The notes under the pieces are model-generated. The model worked only from the letters and a program-made list of their open reading frames with translations. It had not been told where the DNA came from and searched no databases. A program made the translations under genes and the position numbers. Source: Limnephilus marmoratus (lineage: Eukaryota > Arthropoda > Insecta > Trichoptera > Limnephilidae). Taken from it: a DNA stretch of 64,000 nt. Of the stretch, positions 34,342-45,340 are shown piece by piece (the stretch's first letter is position 1; every line of letters starts with the position of its first letter). The DNA lies in contig OU862917.1 in the NCBI GenBank assembly GCA_917880885.1, forward strand, positions 53,924,727 through 53,988,726, read 5' to 3'.

Positions 34342-34904
34342 ATCTAGATATACCATAAGATTCAAAATATTTAACATCCTAGTTTAGTAGTAGGTAGTAG
34401 TTTTCAAAAACCAAGAAAGTAAAAAAAAATTATATACATCTATCCATCATTTACAGATCACCCTGTGCAACAAACTAGCCATCGACGCGGAAAGTGTAAT
34501 CGCCAATCGCCAGTCGAGATTCGGAAACAAGGCGTTATGGTGGCTATCGGCCCGCCTTCTCTGTTTTCTATGGAAAAACACGCGTTATGGTCTAAATTTA
34601 TTAGAATATTAATCATGACCTTATTTATCAAACAATTTAGATAATGACTTCTGAAATATAATGAATATACTTCCCTCTAATTATTACCAAAACAAATTTA
34701 AAAAAATTGTATCATTAACACCCTTAAAAAAGCAAAACAAATTGGGGGACCCGAGTGACCCCGCTTCGGATCGTGTGTGATTTTTTTCTTTCCGGGACGA
34801 AAAGGTTAATGAACCAATAATTATTAGCAAAAATAATTACACATAAAGTATAACGAACTAACCTATTCCTAAAAGAAGGTAAATATTGGTAAACAATTTT
34901 TTTT

Positions 34905-35110
34905 TGTTTTGGGGGTGTTATGCCGTGTTACGCTACCTCCTCCTTTAGCCAACGTTTCGGACAGCGTTGCAGTGTCCATCATCACACATCTGCCGGATCT
35001 GCCCTGACGATGGACACTGCACGCTGTCCGAAACGTTGACTAAAGAAGGAGGTAGCGTAACACGGCATAATACCTACCCCATAAACAAATAACGAAAATA
35101 CTTTTGGCCG
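34905..35110. mobile_element. Palindromic element with inverted hammerhead motifs (in B')
   Basis: Block-duplicate of 32625-32850, with the same one-base deviations: GTGATGA on the minus strand and CTGACGA on the plus strand. GAAACGTT is intact on both. Confidence 0.7.
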
Positions 35111-35417
35111 TGAAAATTTTAAAACGTGGACATAATGTTTAAGTGGAAAAAAATATTAAGATTATAAAATATATTAAAAAAATATATCACAAAATGTAAG
35201 AATTTGCGAATCAAATTAACAACTTGTGTAAATATCCCATTATAAGCTGCAATAACACGCAGTTAGACACCGATATATTCAACATTCATTACATCAATAA
35301 AAGCAAACAATTAAATTGCAAAATTTTAATGTTGCGTACCTACAATAAATAATATTTTACACCCCTGAAACAGAAAATTGCGGATGCCATTGCAAAAGAT
35401 TAAATGTACTTACCAAT

Positions 35418-35450
35418 CTGAAGATGTCTGTAGCACGGTGAAACTGGTCG
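35418..35450 (+). ncRNA. Hammerhead-like motif, CTGAAGA variant (in B')
   Basis: Copy of 32304-32340 in B'. CTGAAGA at 35418-35424, GAAA at 35440-35443, ACTGGT then C. Confidence 0.3.
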
Positions 35451-36111
35451 GGTCTTACATAGAATTATTTATCGCCAAAATTAAACGAGTTAAAATTAAA
35501 ACTGACAACACTATTTATTTGCTGTATACCTTTTAACCATACTGTATTTTGTTCTAGATTATGTTCATACATGTTACCGGAAATGTCCCAGACAGAACTA
35601 TCTCAGACAAGCAAGCGAACGTTTTAGCATTGTAAAAAGAACATACTAGATGCGTAGTGTAAGCAAACTGCATCCACCTTCTGTTATGTAACGCCCATTT
35701 TTGCTCTCGTCAATTTTTAAGTAAAGCAAAATGGCAAAGTAATAGTAATAAAGGCAGCGTGACTCAGTTATTCATACACAGACCTTTTTACTAAAAAGCA
35801 ACTTTTACTGATCGGTTACCAGACCCCGGAATCTTCATCGGCAGGATATAGGAACGGGGAAGCGCCAGCCGATATAACAGCGGGGCAGCGGGGGGGGCGG
35901 AACAGATAATCCGCCGGAATTTGATAGAAATTATTTAATATTTAAAAAAAATGGTAATGCGATATTATTTTTTTAAATGCAGATCGATAACCAAATAGTT
36001 TTTCTAGGATTACCTAAATTATTGAGTATGTGATTTAAAAAACAACTTAGATACAGCGTAAAACCCTCGTTAGTGTAAGTCCATTACCCCGGTCCGGGGA
36101 GGAAGTGTTAA

Positions 36112-36480
36112 GAGGCTAGATTTTGAAACAAACGCGGGACGTTTAGGTATTTCGTTAAATCTTCTCTGTCCCGCTCGATACAACCTCACGCACACTTACG
36201 ATATTCAAAACAAGAGAACACACACTTAGTGACACACTGCCGGCCGGAACCCCCCATCCCCCTTTATCCACTGCCCCTACACCTCACCCGCACAGCTATG
36301 ATTTACAGCTCTGCTGATATATTGTGGGTCTAGCATCTTTCCTATTCGGATCTTGGAAGCGCGTGAAGCCGTGCATGTAGGTACCTACGTACCTAAGCAA
36401 TCCGCATAATTATTTGTTCTTCGTAGCATTTTGATTTCGCCAGACTTAGTGATTTCTCAATCAATATATTGAGAGGGTAT
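36112..36480. other. No gene recognised
   Basis: Moderately GC-rich patch at 36150-36310 of unknown nature directly right of the composite. No domain. Confidence 0.5.
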
Positions 36481-38010
36481 CGACTCCAATAATTTTTTTT
36501 TCTTTATTTTTTTCCATTATATCTACATATTTACATTTCAAAAGTAATTTTACATATTTTCTAAATACAGTAAGATATAAACATAAGGTACAAGTGATAT
36601 TTAGCAATAAGTAAATATATAATAGACAAAAGTAGGTAATGGGAACATTGGGAACCCACTAAGGCACTGCCCGTGTGTGGGTAATACAAACAAAAATGCT
36701 ATATTAAATCAATAAGTACAAAAAAAAATGTTAATTTTAAAGTCAATGTTTAGAAATTAAGGTATTTGTGAAAAAATGTAGTAAAAACATAGAAACTTTT
36801 TTTTGTTGTTGATTGTTATAGTTTTAAAAAAGTAAATAAAGTTAGTCTTGAAGATACCGTAGATTTGTATTGAAAAGTGAAACATTATGATTTACAAAGA
36901 ATTCTTATTAAAAGTGTCTCAACATCTGCATCATTCAGCCACAATTTAATTTTTTTAATGTAAAGTGATATTTGAATGTGTTTTGGTAGAAGATTAAATG
37001 TTCGAGGATCAATAAAACTGCTATGTGCTTCCATTAACTTGGTATTGGTTTGTGGGGTAAAAAAATATTATTAGTACTTTCGCTAATTCTGTTTTCATTT
37101 TTTTCGAAACAATTTTGGTTTTTAAATACATATTTTATAGTCTGCAATATAAATAATTTACGAATATTGGAAAAAAACTGCTCACGTAATTAATGTATGC
37201 CCACTTATATTATGTTTTCCTAGGTAGTCAGAGGGGGTTCTTTTTCGATTTTTTTTTTTATTTTTGGCAGCATTTTGAAGTGAAAAACGCGATTTTAGTA
37301 AAAAAAAAAGTCGGTGAATTTGTTATTAAAATGGTAAAAAAAACTCCCTCTGACTAGCTGTTGATTTATGTGTAGAAATAGTGTACAAAATTAAAAAGCA
37401 TCGGTCATGTTAAGTCAAGATTTTGAGTTTTGATGTTCACAGAAATGTTGTTTGCGAGAAACCGTTTTAAAAAATTTTATACTCGAAATGTAGTTGAATC
37501 GAGCATGGGGCCAGTTGCTTGAAACACTGTATCTTTGTTAGTTTTGCTCCTTAAAAGTTTTAAAACCTTACCCCCCCCCCCCCCCTAGTCCGCCATTGGT
37601 AAAGGGGCCCCGAGACGTGAATTGCCTAGGGGCCCCGACATGGTTAATCCGGCCCTGGTTACGCTGGTTGTCGAAAGGTGCACGTTTAACCAGATTTTAC
37701 ACACTTTTTTAATCGGTTTTAGAGTTTCTGGAAAGTAAAGATCTAATCAAATTGAAAGCAGACAACGCGTATTTGACAGATTCTCAATTTTGTGTTTATC
37801 CCCCTTTTTAGAGACAGACATTACAAAAGCTTTTTTCCAAATAGTGTGAAATTAGTTTTCTTTGAGAGAATGTGTGAATAGCAATGTCACCGCGATAATA
37901 AGTTGTTCAGCACAATTTCACAAAAAAAAGTTGAATGTAATTTATCACAACCAGCACCTTTTTGTGTTGTCATTTTGCAGATATATTAATACTTACTAAA
38001 GATGTATTAA
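36481..38010 (-). pseudogene. Non-LTR reverse transcriptase remnant, interrupted
   Basis: Minus strand at about 38010-37700 gives KGAGCDKL, then WKKAFVMSVSKKGDKHKIEN, the start of a jockey/CR1-like RT domain with frame breaks. At about 37110-36900 it gives FNLLPKHIQISLYIKKIKLW, like the C-terminal tail of such proteins. A DNA-transposon-like repeat (37200-37665) lies between, so the two parts may be one LINE copy that was split and deleted. The single-copy reading is inference. Confidence 0.45.
37200..37665. mobile_element. DNA-transposon-like fragment, empty-site paralogue
   Basis: Aligns to 8190-8413 plus 10034-10400 and lacks the LINE found there. Ends ggttaatccggccctgg. A poly(C) tract is at 37571-37586. 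Confidence 0.7.
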
Positions 38011-39751
38011 CGTTAAATCGAATTTAAATTTATTGAACTCATATTATTATTATTGACATTATTGGTGAGAATGTATTTAGTTTGAGAAAGAACAAAAACA
38101 GATTGAAAATAAACATTAAAAAGATTGCAAATTTTTGTTGCCCATCACTAAAAGTTTCCACGGAACATGTTATTAGGTATATCGGGAAGATTGTTTGGAT
38201 TTCACGAAAGTCCAAAAATATTTCACATTATTCTTTGTGTTTAGCATTATTTATATGGATTGCAAGTAACATTATGTGTTCACAGGAATAAGTTTGCGTA
38301 ATATCATACAATAGTCATATGAAAAAATATTATATTACGTTTTGTAAAAAATGTGTTAGACCGTAATCTCTAAAATACATAATTATGATACTAAACTGAA
38401 CTCATGAATAAAAAAATATCAACCCCATCACTATTGTTGTGTAAACTAGTCTTAACATCACTATTATCGAAAACGATGACTCCCTCCCCCCGACCATGCA
38501 CTCCTTGCCTCGACATCTAAAACGTGCGAACGAGACAACTGCAGTAAACTATCTGATTTACCTACAGAAATCGCTCGGAGAAGGGTTTAGGGAGAAAACA
38601 CTTTTCTACACCGAAACTTTCACAAAATTATAATTTGAAAACGGTAATATGTTCTCAAAAGAAGAAGCTACGTCGGTATGTTTTTATAATTTTGTAATTC
38701 TTTATAAGAATTGAATAAACAGCACTTTTTCCTTAAATAATGTTTTCCGATAAATTGTGTATGTTTGACAGTGAATGTTTACGTTAATACGAAACGCATC
38801 GAAAATATAAAAACATACCGACATAGCTTTTACTTTCTAGAAGGCAATATAAAAAAAAATAATTAATTTCGTGTAATTTTCGATGTAGAAAAGTGTTTTT
38901 TCCTGGGCGTCCTTTTTGTATGGGCCAAAAAGCGAAGTCTATCATCTTAAAGTATATTTCATTCCCAGAAAAAAAAATCTATTTTTTGACAATTTTTTTT
39001 TATTTGGCATCAAAAAATATCTATAACCCCAAATTTTAACCCTCCTATCCCCACCCTCCCATTTTGTTATCGCGATTTTACTATTTTTGTATGAACAAAT
39101 TTAAACGTCTTTCGTATTTCAAACAGAATGAAATTATTTGTGTTGTTGAATGACACATGGCGCTACGTCCGCCTCATCGAACTTTCATCCACACATGCGT
39201 AAGACATTCACGAGAAGCGTCGCGCATTTTAATATTTCATTCGGCATAATATTCTCGCGTGGGCAAACCATTGAGCTTATTTGTGTTGGCTAAAGACGGA
39301 CTGACAAAAAATATCATACACTCAGTTGCTCTTCGAAATTCATATTGAATTTCTTTATTTCATTTTCCTGCTTTAGTTGGTGTTATTTTGCTTTTATCGG
39401 CGGTGATCGTCTACAGCGCTCCATTCCTCTTTCTGTCATAGATCCCATCCCCACACCCTTACAATACATTCGTTTTTTTTTATTTAACATCCAAATATTC
39501 ACTAGAAATAATTTATAATGCAGAACAACGTTTGTCGGGTCAGCTAGTAAATTTATAAGAGTTCGGATTAACTACGAACTTGTAAAATTTTCATTTTTAA
39601 GTCTATCTTCATATATAAAAATGAATTTATATTTCCAATTTTCGAATAAACTCTTTAAATTAATGAATTTATTTGAAGTACTCACCTAAGATACTCACCT
39701 TTTGATTGATTGTTAACAAAGTTATTCAAATACAGACAATATCTTTGATTG
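38011..39751. other. No gene recognised; a Helitron-like end
   Basis: Mostly AT-rich with C-rich patches at 38480 and 39040. Near 39515-39541, gcagaacaacgtttgtcggg then tcagCTAGT resembles the 3' terminus of a Helitron-type repeat frequent in insects; its start was not located. Confidence 0.45.
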
Positions 39752-40087
39752 TTAATGTATAAAAATGAATGTTTCTTTGTTTGTCCTTTATGCATTCCAA
39801 ACTTTGGTGATTTGATGTGCACATATTCGCAATAGTTTCTATACATAATAGTGAGCTCTGGCGTTACGAATTTTTTTCCTATATTCATCCGATTGTGATG
39901 AAATTTTGGTGTGTCGTTGTGCGCACGCCCAGGGAGAGAGGAGGGGGAATGTGGAGAGGAAACACGGGAGAGGAAAGGGACGATGGTGGGGAAAGGGAGG
40001 CGGAGGGGGAACGGGGACGAATGCGAAAGAACACGCAGGAAGAAAGTATTTCTTTAACTATTGCTACGCATACCGGGAACTCACTAG
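39752..40087 (+). mobile_element. Non-autonomous Helitron-like element
   Basis: Relative of 27058-27451: starts tgtataaaaatgaatg and tttctttg, contains gtgagctctggcgttacg and atccgattgtgatgaaa, a purine-rich G/A stretch at 39930-40020, and ends acgcataccgggaactca-CTAG. Confidence 0.6.
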
Positions 40088-40838
40088 TACATTATAAAAA
40101 ATAACCTTATTCCAAATTTGCAGAGAGCCTGATAGACAGTCTAATGGGCATTTTACACGATGGTGTTTTCACACCGATCCCACATGGAAACTAGGGGAAT
40201 CCATTTCATACAGATAATTGACATTAGAGAAGAAATAATAAACACGTATACACATAAAACAGTTAGTTACCTACGTAAAACAATGGCAGACAACAGATGT
40301 CAAATCATGTCCGCCATGTCGGTACCAAAATATAAAGCGTCCTGTTTCTATCCCGGATCCACACGAAAAGACGACCCAATTTATTTAAACATGTAAGACT
40401 CCCAATAGTTTGTTTTCAGTTGTAATTCTCAGTTTGAAATCAACAGTTCTTAGAAATGTGTGTCTTTCTCTCTAGGAAATATGCGTACGCGTGTGTTATA
40501 AAATGGATTTCAGGTGGTGGTAATTCTACATAATAAGGTAATTAGTAATTACCATCTTTTAAAAAGTTGATTACGCTTACCTCTAACTGAAAATTTCAGT
40601 GCAATTTAAACGAAATTGCGCTAATTTTAATCCGAGAAATTACATTAGTCTCGGTAGATTGTCATTGAAACTTTTCACGTGTTTGTTACAACCGCAGCAG
40701 GTTGCAACCAAACACGCCTGCACTGTAGGTTTTATATTTCTGATTTTAACCTATATATGTACTTATCGCTATAGCATTCTTCCCGATATGCTTTCCATTG
40801 ATATGCTTGGTGTAATTCTAAGTTGAATTTGGCAGTTA
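40088..40838. other. No gene recognised
   Basis: Unassigned AT-rich sequence; the 78- and 75-codon plus frames have no recognisable domain. Confidence 0.5.
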
Positions 40839-41260
40839 CTTCTGGTCTGGAGTAACACAATACTTGAAAACCCTGCAGAAACGGACGGTCTGTTTGATCC
40901 TATCTCAACATGCGGACTGCAATCTTTAGAGCACAGGCGTCAGGTAGGTTTGCTGTCCTTGTTCTACCGGTATTAGAATGGAAGATGCTCCGAGGAACTA
41001 GCATCCTTGATCACTTAAACATCCCAAACGCGCGCCCAACATATGTACAAGGTTGATATTTGTCACAAGAGAACCTTCTACGATTCGTTTTTGAGTTCAA
41101 CATCTCGGCAATGGAACGATTTTCCGGCCTCTGAGTTTCATTCCTCCAACAACATGGGTCTCTTCAAGATCCATGTTCACTCCTTCCCCTCCTCAAAAAG
41201 ACCCTCCACACAACATCTTCAAAGATAGCATATGTCCTAAAGGAAATTATTTTGATCAGA
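40839..41260 (+). pseudogene. Non-LTR retrotransposon RT C-terminus, remnant
   Basis: With one stop and frame changes, translation gives LQSLEHRRQVGLLSLFYRY, then SRQWNDFPASEF and NMGLFKIHVHSF, which matches the C-terminal end of LINE-encoded reverse transcriptases (EHRR ... LWN.LPASVFP ... FK). The following segment (ccctccacacaacatcttc) is shared with retroposon R3. Confidence 0.7.
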
Positions 41261-41924
41261 ACCTCCCGTGGAATCAATGTCAAAATAATACTAATCTATC
41301 TCAAGTTTATTGTAACTTCATCCTGTATTCTAATTCGTGGGATATAATTCATAGCCATGTGGCCGGTCTCCATTCCCCAATTAAAGCTCTAAAACCCAAA
41401 CTGGTTTATATTATTCATATGGCAGAATAGAGCATACGACAGACTCGTGAACATTCAAGTTACAATATGAAACCAGTGAAAAGAATTTTCGACTGAAGTC
41501 CAAAAAGAACATGAATATCTTACTAAAACAAAATGGTACGTGGTGCATTTTTGGCGTCATGATAATAAAATATAATGGGAAAATTTCTAAACGTGCTCCT
41601 TTTTACCTTTTAAAGTGATTTTTTTAATTGGTGCCTTGGCAATTCTGCGCAGGACCGGCCCTGAAGGGTGATGCAGTGTAATAGTAATTTGTGGATGATG
41701 TGTATAGCGCCGTTTTTGTGAAAAATCACCTCAAGGGCACTGTACAAATTCATAATATATTTCCACAATCTTACTCCTAACTACACGCAAGAAAAACTGT
41801 CGCAACAACATCAAGCTATACAAGAAAATAACAGATATAAATCATTGCCATATACTACAGTCAAATATTAGTAAGTTTAAAGATTATTTTTAAATGTAGA
41901 AAAGTGTAAAACCTTGACTCTTTC

Positions 41925-42802
41925 TTTAGAAATAAAAATCCTGTTTTATTTGAATATTCCATCAATAACACAGCTTTAGAAAGAGTCACGGAAATGAGAG
42001 ATCTTGGAATTATTTTGGATGAAAAACTAAGTTTCGCAAATCATATCCACCAAATTATGAACAAAGGTATGAAAACAATAGGCTTCGTATTAAGAACAAC
42101 TAAAAACTTTAGTTCCATAGAAGCCATTAAACTATTATATGTATCTGTAGTTAGAAGCCAAATTGAATATAACTCGGTAGTTTGGTCTCCATCTTAACAA
42201 AATTCACGTTAATAATATTGAGCGAATACAAAAAAAATTCCTGCGTTTTATAAATTTTAAATTAAGTATCCCACTAGAAGACTTAAAATATAATCTACTA
42301 CTAAATATTCTAAAAATACATACACTAGAAGACAGACGTAAAATAAACGACTTTTTTATTTGTATTCAAGATACTTAACTCTAAATTCGACTGTTGCGAA
42401 CTTATACAACTCATAAACTTACGAATACCGACAGTAACCACGCGACAAAATACACTATTCTACTGCAGCATTCACAAGCGGAACTACATTGCCCACTCTC
42501 CTATACAACGATTTCACACTATGGGGAATCAGTACTTAGGTGATGTCGACATATTTAACATCAACTTGGCGAATTTTGTGGATCTTGTAAAAAACATATT
42601 CCAAAACTATTCCTAAATATATGTGTATTTTTGTAAACTTATCAAATCGCTGTATTTTTTTTTGTTGTATTTTTGTGACTTGTGTGCATTTTTTATCTAA
42701 TTTTATTTTTGTTATTTCATTATCTATTGAAAAATCATCTGTCATCATTGTACTACCAAACATGTAAAAGCCCTCTGGGCGTTGAATAAATAAATAAATA
42801 AA
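41925..42802 (+). mobile_element. 5'-truncated jockey/CR1-like LINE with (TAAA) tail
   Basis: The frame at 41994-42194 gives MRDLGIILDEKLSFANHI, TIGFVLR and SVVRSQIEYNSVVWSP, the region after the RT active site. After an in-frame stop at about 42195 and a shift, the plus strand continues with NNIERIQKKFLRFINF and further C-terminal residues to about 42615. The 3' UTR ends gggcgttgaataaataaata, a typical LINE microsatellite tail. Not functional. Confidence 0.8.
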
Positions 42803-42861
42803 CAACTTATGGCTAAAATTGCATCCACCGGTTCATCGATCACTGCTACAAAATTATACGT

Positions 42862-43768
42862 ACAATGAACGAATATGCAATGAACGCGATGCTGCGTACA
42901 AATGTACAAATTATACGTACCATGAACGAATTTGCAATGAACGCGATGCTGCCTACAAATGTACAAATTATACGTACCATGAACGAATTTACAATGAACG
43001 CGATGCCGCGTACAAATGTACAAATTATACGTACCATGAACGAATTTGCAATGAACGCGATGCTGCCTACAAATGTACAAATTATACGTACCATGAACGA
43101 ATTTGCAATGAACGCGATGCTGCCTACAAATGTACAAATTATACGTACCATGAACGAATTTACAATGAACGCGATGCCGCGTACAAATGTACAAATTATA
43201 CGTACCATGAACGAATTTGCAATGAACGCGATGCTGCCTACAAATGTACAAATTATACGTACCATGAACGAATTTGCAATGAACGCGATGCTGCCTACAA
43301 ATGTACAAATTATACGTACCATGAACGAATTTACAATGAACGCGATGCCGCATACAAATGTACAAATTATACGTACCATGAACGAATTTGCAATGAACGC
43401 GATGCTGCCTACAAATGTACAAATTATACGTACCATGAACGAATTTGCAATGAACGCGATGCTGCCTACAAATGTACAAATTATACGTACCATGAACGAA
43501 TTTGCAATGAACGCGATGCTGCGTACAAATGTACAAATTATTCGTAACATGAACGAATTTGCAATGAACGCGATGCTGCCTACAAATGTACAAATTATAC
43601 GTACCATGAACGAATTTGCAATGAACGCGATGCTGTGTACAAATGTACAAATTATACGTACCATGAACGAATTTGCAATGAACGCGATGCCGCGTACAAA
43701 TGTACAAATTATACGTATCATGAACGAATTTGCAATGAACGCGATGCTGCCTACAAATGTACAAATAT
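42862..43768. repeat. 57-bp minisatellite, 16 units, three-unit higher-order pattern
   Basis: Units of 57 bp containing gtacaaattatacgtaccat and gaacgaatttgcaatgaacg. 57 is 19 codons with no stop in at least four frames, so open frames of 240-340 codons appear on both strands; these are period artefacts. Variants follow a pattern of two gctgcctac units and one acaatgaacg/gccgcgtac unit across units 2-9, i.e. a 171-bp higher-order repeat, less regular in units 10-16. Confidence 0.95.
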
Positions 43769-44379
43769 TGTTTTATTTATACTCTGCACAGGCAGAAAAT
43801 ATACAGGATCATACTTACCTCGGAGGTTACTCGAGATTAACACTGTTTATTATTTATTTAGAGATATAGTTCATCTTTTGAGTGCCTTTGAATATCTTCT
43901 GTGTTATCTTTTGCGTTAAGGCGACAAATAAGAGAAAAAGGTAAAATCCATCGGATATGGAAAGGCGCCCGTCGGGCGTTATCGGCTGTCAAATTTCTGT
44001 GATTTTCGAAGGCTTGTCTACGCCTGTGGTTTGTTGATGTCGGTTAGATTAATTACCTACTTAAAACACAAATTACTCTTTATTAGTTATTTTAACTACT
44101 TACATAGGCTATTTAACAACCTAATAGGCGTTTATAAATGACTTGTCGGTTTGCCGATTCATCTCTTGACTGACATCTCTTAACGAGGAATAATATTACT
44201 TTCATAAATACATATTATTTGTAATCACTCTGTTAAATATTCCAAATGAACAATAAATAATAATAACAATATTTGGTTAATTTGTATATCGCCGTTTTTG
44301 TGAAAAATAAGCTCATGGCTATATTTGAATTCCTCCTATTTCCATCATTATAAGTGGATAATGATGCTTGAATAATGAT
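43769..44379. other. No gene recognised
   Basis: Unassigned sequence right of the minisatellite. The word cgccgtttttgtgaaaaat at about 44290 also occurs at 41709. Confidence 0.5.
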
Positions 44380-44611
44380 GGAGGACGTAGCAAGCAGAAG
44401 ATTGAACCTGTGACTCCTGGATGTGAACCCGACGCATGCACTATGCTTTGTGTCACTCACACTTAGAATATGGAATAATAGGATGGGGCTCGGCGGTACC
44501 AAAACATTTAAAACAACTGAAGATAGATAAGTTTTAAGATTTTCACGGCCAGAAGCATTTTCGTTATATGTTTTTGGGGTGTTGTGCCGTGTTGCGCTAC
44601 CTCCTTCTTTA

Positions 44612-44652
44612 GCCAACGTTTCGGACATCGTTGCAGTGTCCATCATCAGGGC
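44612..44652 (-). ncRNA. Hammerhead ribozyme-like motif, intact core (minus)
   Basis: Minus strand gcc-CTGATGA, stem II ggaca/tgtcc with a loop of about nine bases, GAAA, ACGT, U, ggc. Stem I pairs gcc with ggc. Stem III ACGU is self-complementary, so folding would need a dimer of two motifs. Mirror of 44702-44742. Confidence 0.5.
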
Positions 44653-44701
44653 AGATCCGGCAGATCCGGTAGATGTAGACGGTACCGGATCTGCCGGATC
44701 T

Positions 44702-44742
44702 GCCCTGATGATGGACACTGCAACGATGTCCGAAACGTTGGC
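44702..44742 (+). ncRNA. Hammerhead ribozyme-like motif, intact core (plus)
   Basis: gcc (44702-44704), CTGATGA (44705-44711), stem II ggaca/tgtcc, GAAA (44732-44735), C-G-T then T at 44739 as the expected cleavage-site base, ggc (44740-44742). All conserved core bases of a type I hammerhead are present. Stem III is only the self-complementary ACGU, as in hammerheads believed to act as dimers. Activity is untested. Confidence 0.55.
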
Positions 44743-45340
44743 TAAAGAAGGAGGTAGCGCAACACGGCACAACACCCCAAAAACATATAACAACTGAAGA
44801 TAATTTATAAAACTCAGAATTTCATCACATAAAGTCCGTACTAAAGATACCCAAAAGGATGTCAACAGCAGAAATTTTTACAGTTTGATTTTCCAAGTAT
44901 ACAAAAAATCTATGCCAAAACATTCTGGTTCATCACCTCAAAAAAGACATAAAGGCAAACACCTCACACACTCATAAAACCAGAGCTAAACAGACTTACT
45001 AAATATACCAAAGTGTAATTCTACCTTTAGACAAAGAAGCTCTGAATTTTTAGCAGTGATGGTGTATAACAAACTCCCGAACAAATCAAAAAAGCTACAT
45101 TAAGGACATTAAACCTTGGGTTAAGGAACTATCGGAAAAAGAACTTACGTATATTAAAAACATCGTCGTAGAAGTTTCTGAAAAACCTTACCCAAACCAT
45201 GAAGTTGTACCATAGAAGTCGCTGAATACTTAACCAAAACATAATCCCCCTCAGTACAGGATATCCTAGTGAGAAGGACTGCGAATATAAACTTATCCAT
45301 ATTCATTCATATATGTATATGTATAGTTCTTTAACATGTA

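Larger units (their letters stand above)
32948..34805 (-). repeat. Block A' (inverted copy of A)
   Basis: Reverse complement of A with scattered substitutions and indels (for example the SINE head lost about 8 bp near 33600). It also carries a 183-bp insertion at 34159-34341 absent from A. Flanked by TTAA at 32944-32947 and 34806-34809. Confidence 0.85.
34810..36107 (-). repeat. Block B' (inverted copy of B)
   Basis: Reverse complement of B, flanked by TTAA at 34806-34809 and 36108-36111. It lacks a few tens of bases present in B around 32020-32090 and shows other small differences, so the copies have diverged. Confidence 0.85.
44526..44789. mobile_element. 264-bp palindromic insertion with two hammerhead motifs
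   Basis: Inserted into a LINE remnant with a 13-bp duplication, acaactgaagata, at 44513-44525 and 44790-44802. Left extension ttttcacggccagaag, then an inverted repeat: gccgtgttgcgctacc ... gtagcgcaacacggc, enclosing two facing hammerhead-like motifs and a central gatccggcagatccgg/ccggatctgccggatc palindrome. The long TSD and terminal ribozyme motifs resemble Penelope-like retroelement ends. Class is inference. No coding sequence. Confidence 0.8.
44380..45340 (+). pseudogene. Jockey-like LINE remnant, interrupted
   Basis: Before the insertion at 44526, plus-strand translation gives an LEYGIIGWG-like segment; after it, at about 45000-45100, KEALNF-like and MVYNKLPNKSKK. These are C-terminal LINE RT features. 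The tail near 45250 (ggatatcctagtgagaagga) resembles one at 52790, suggesting a common 3' end. Heavily broken. Confidence 0.55.

Noticed and set aside
42745..43869. Open frames of 240-340 codons on both strands over the 57-bp array
   Set aside because: Same repeat read in different frames; the 19-codon period has no stop in several frames. No start context, no non-repeat domain.
44233..44865. 210-codon minus-strand frame over the palindromic insertion
   Set aside because: It reads through the inverted repeat and the dead LINE; the middle is simply the palindrome translated, with no domain.
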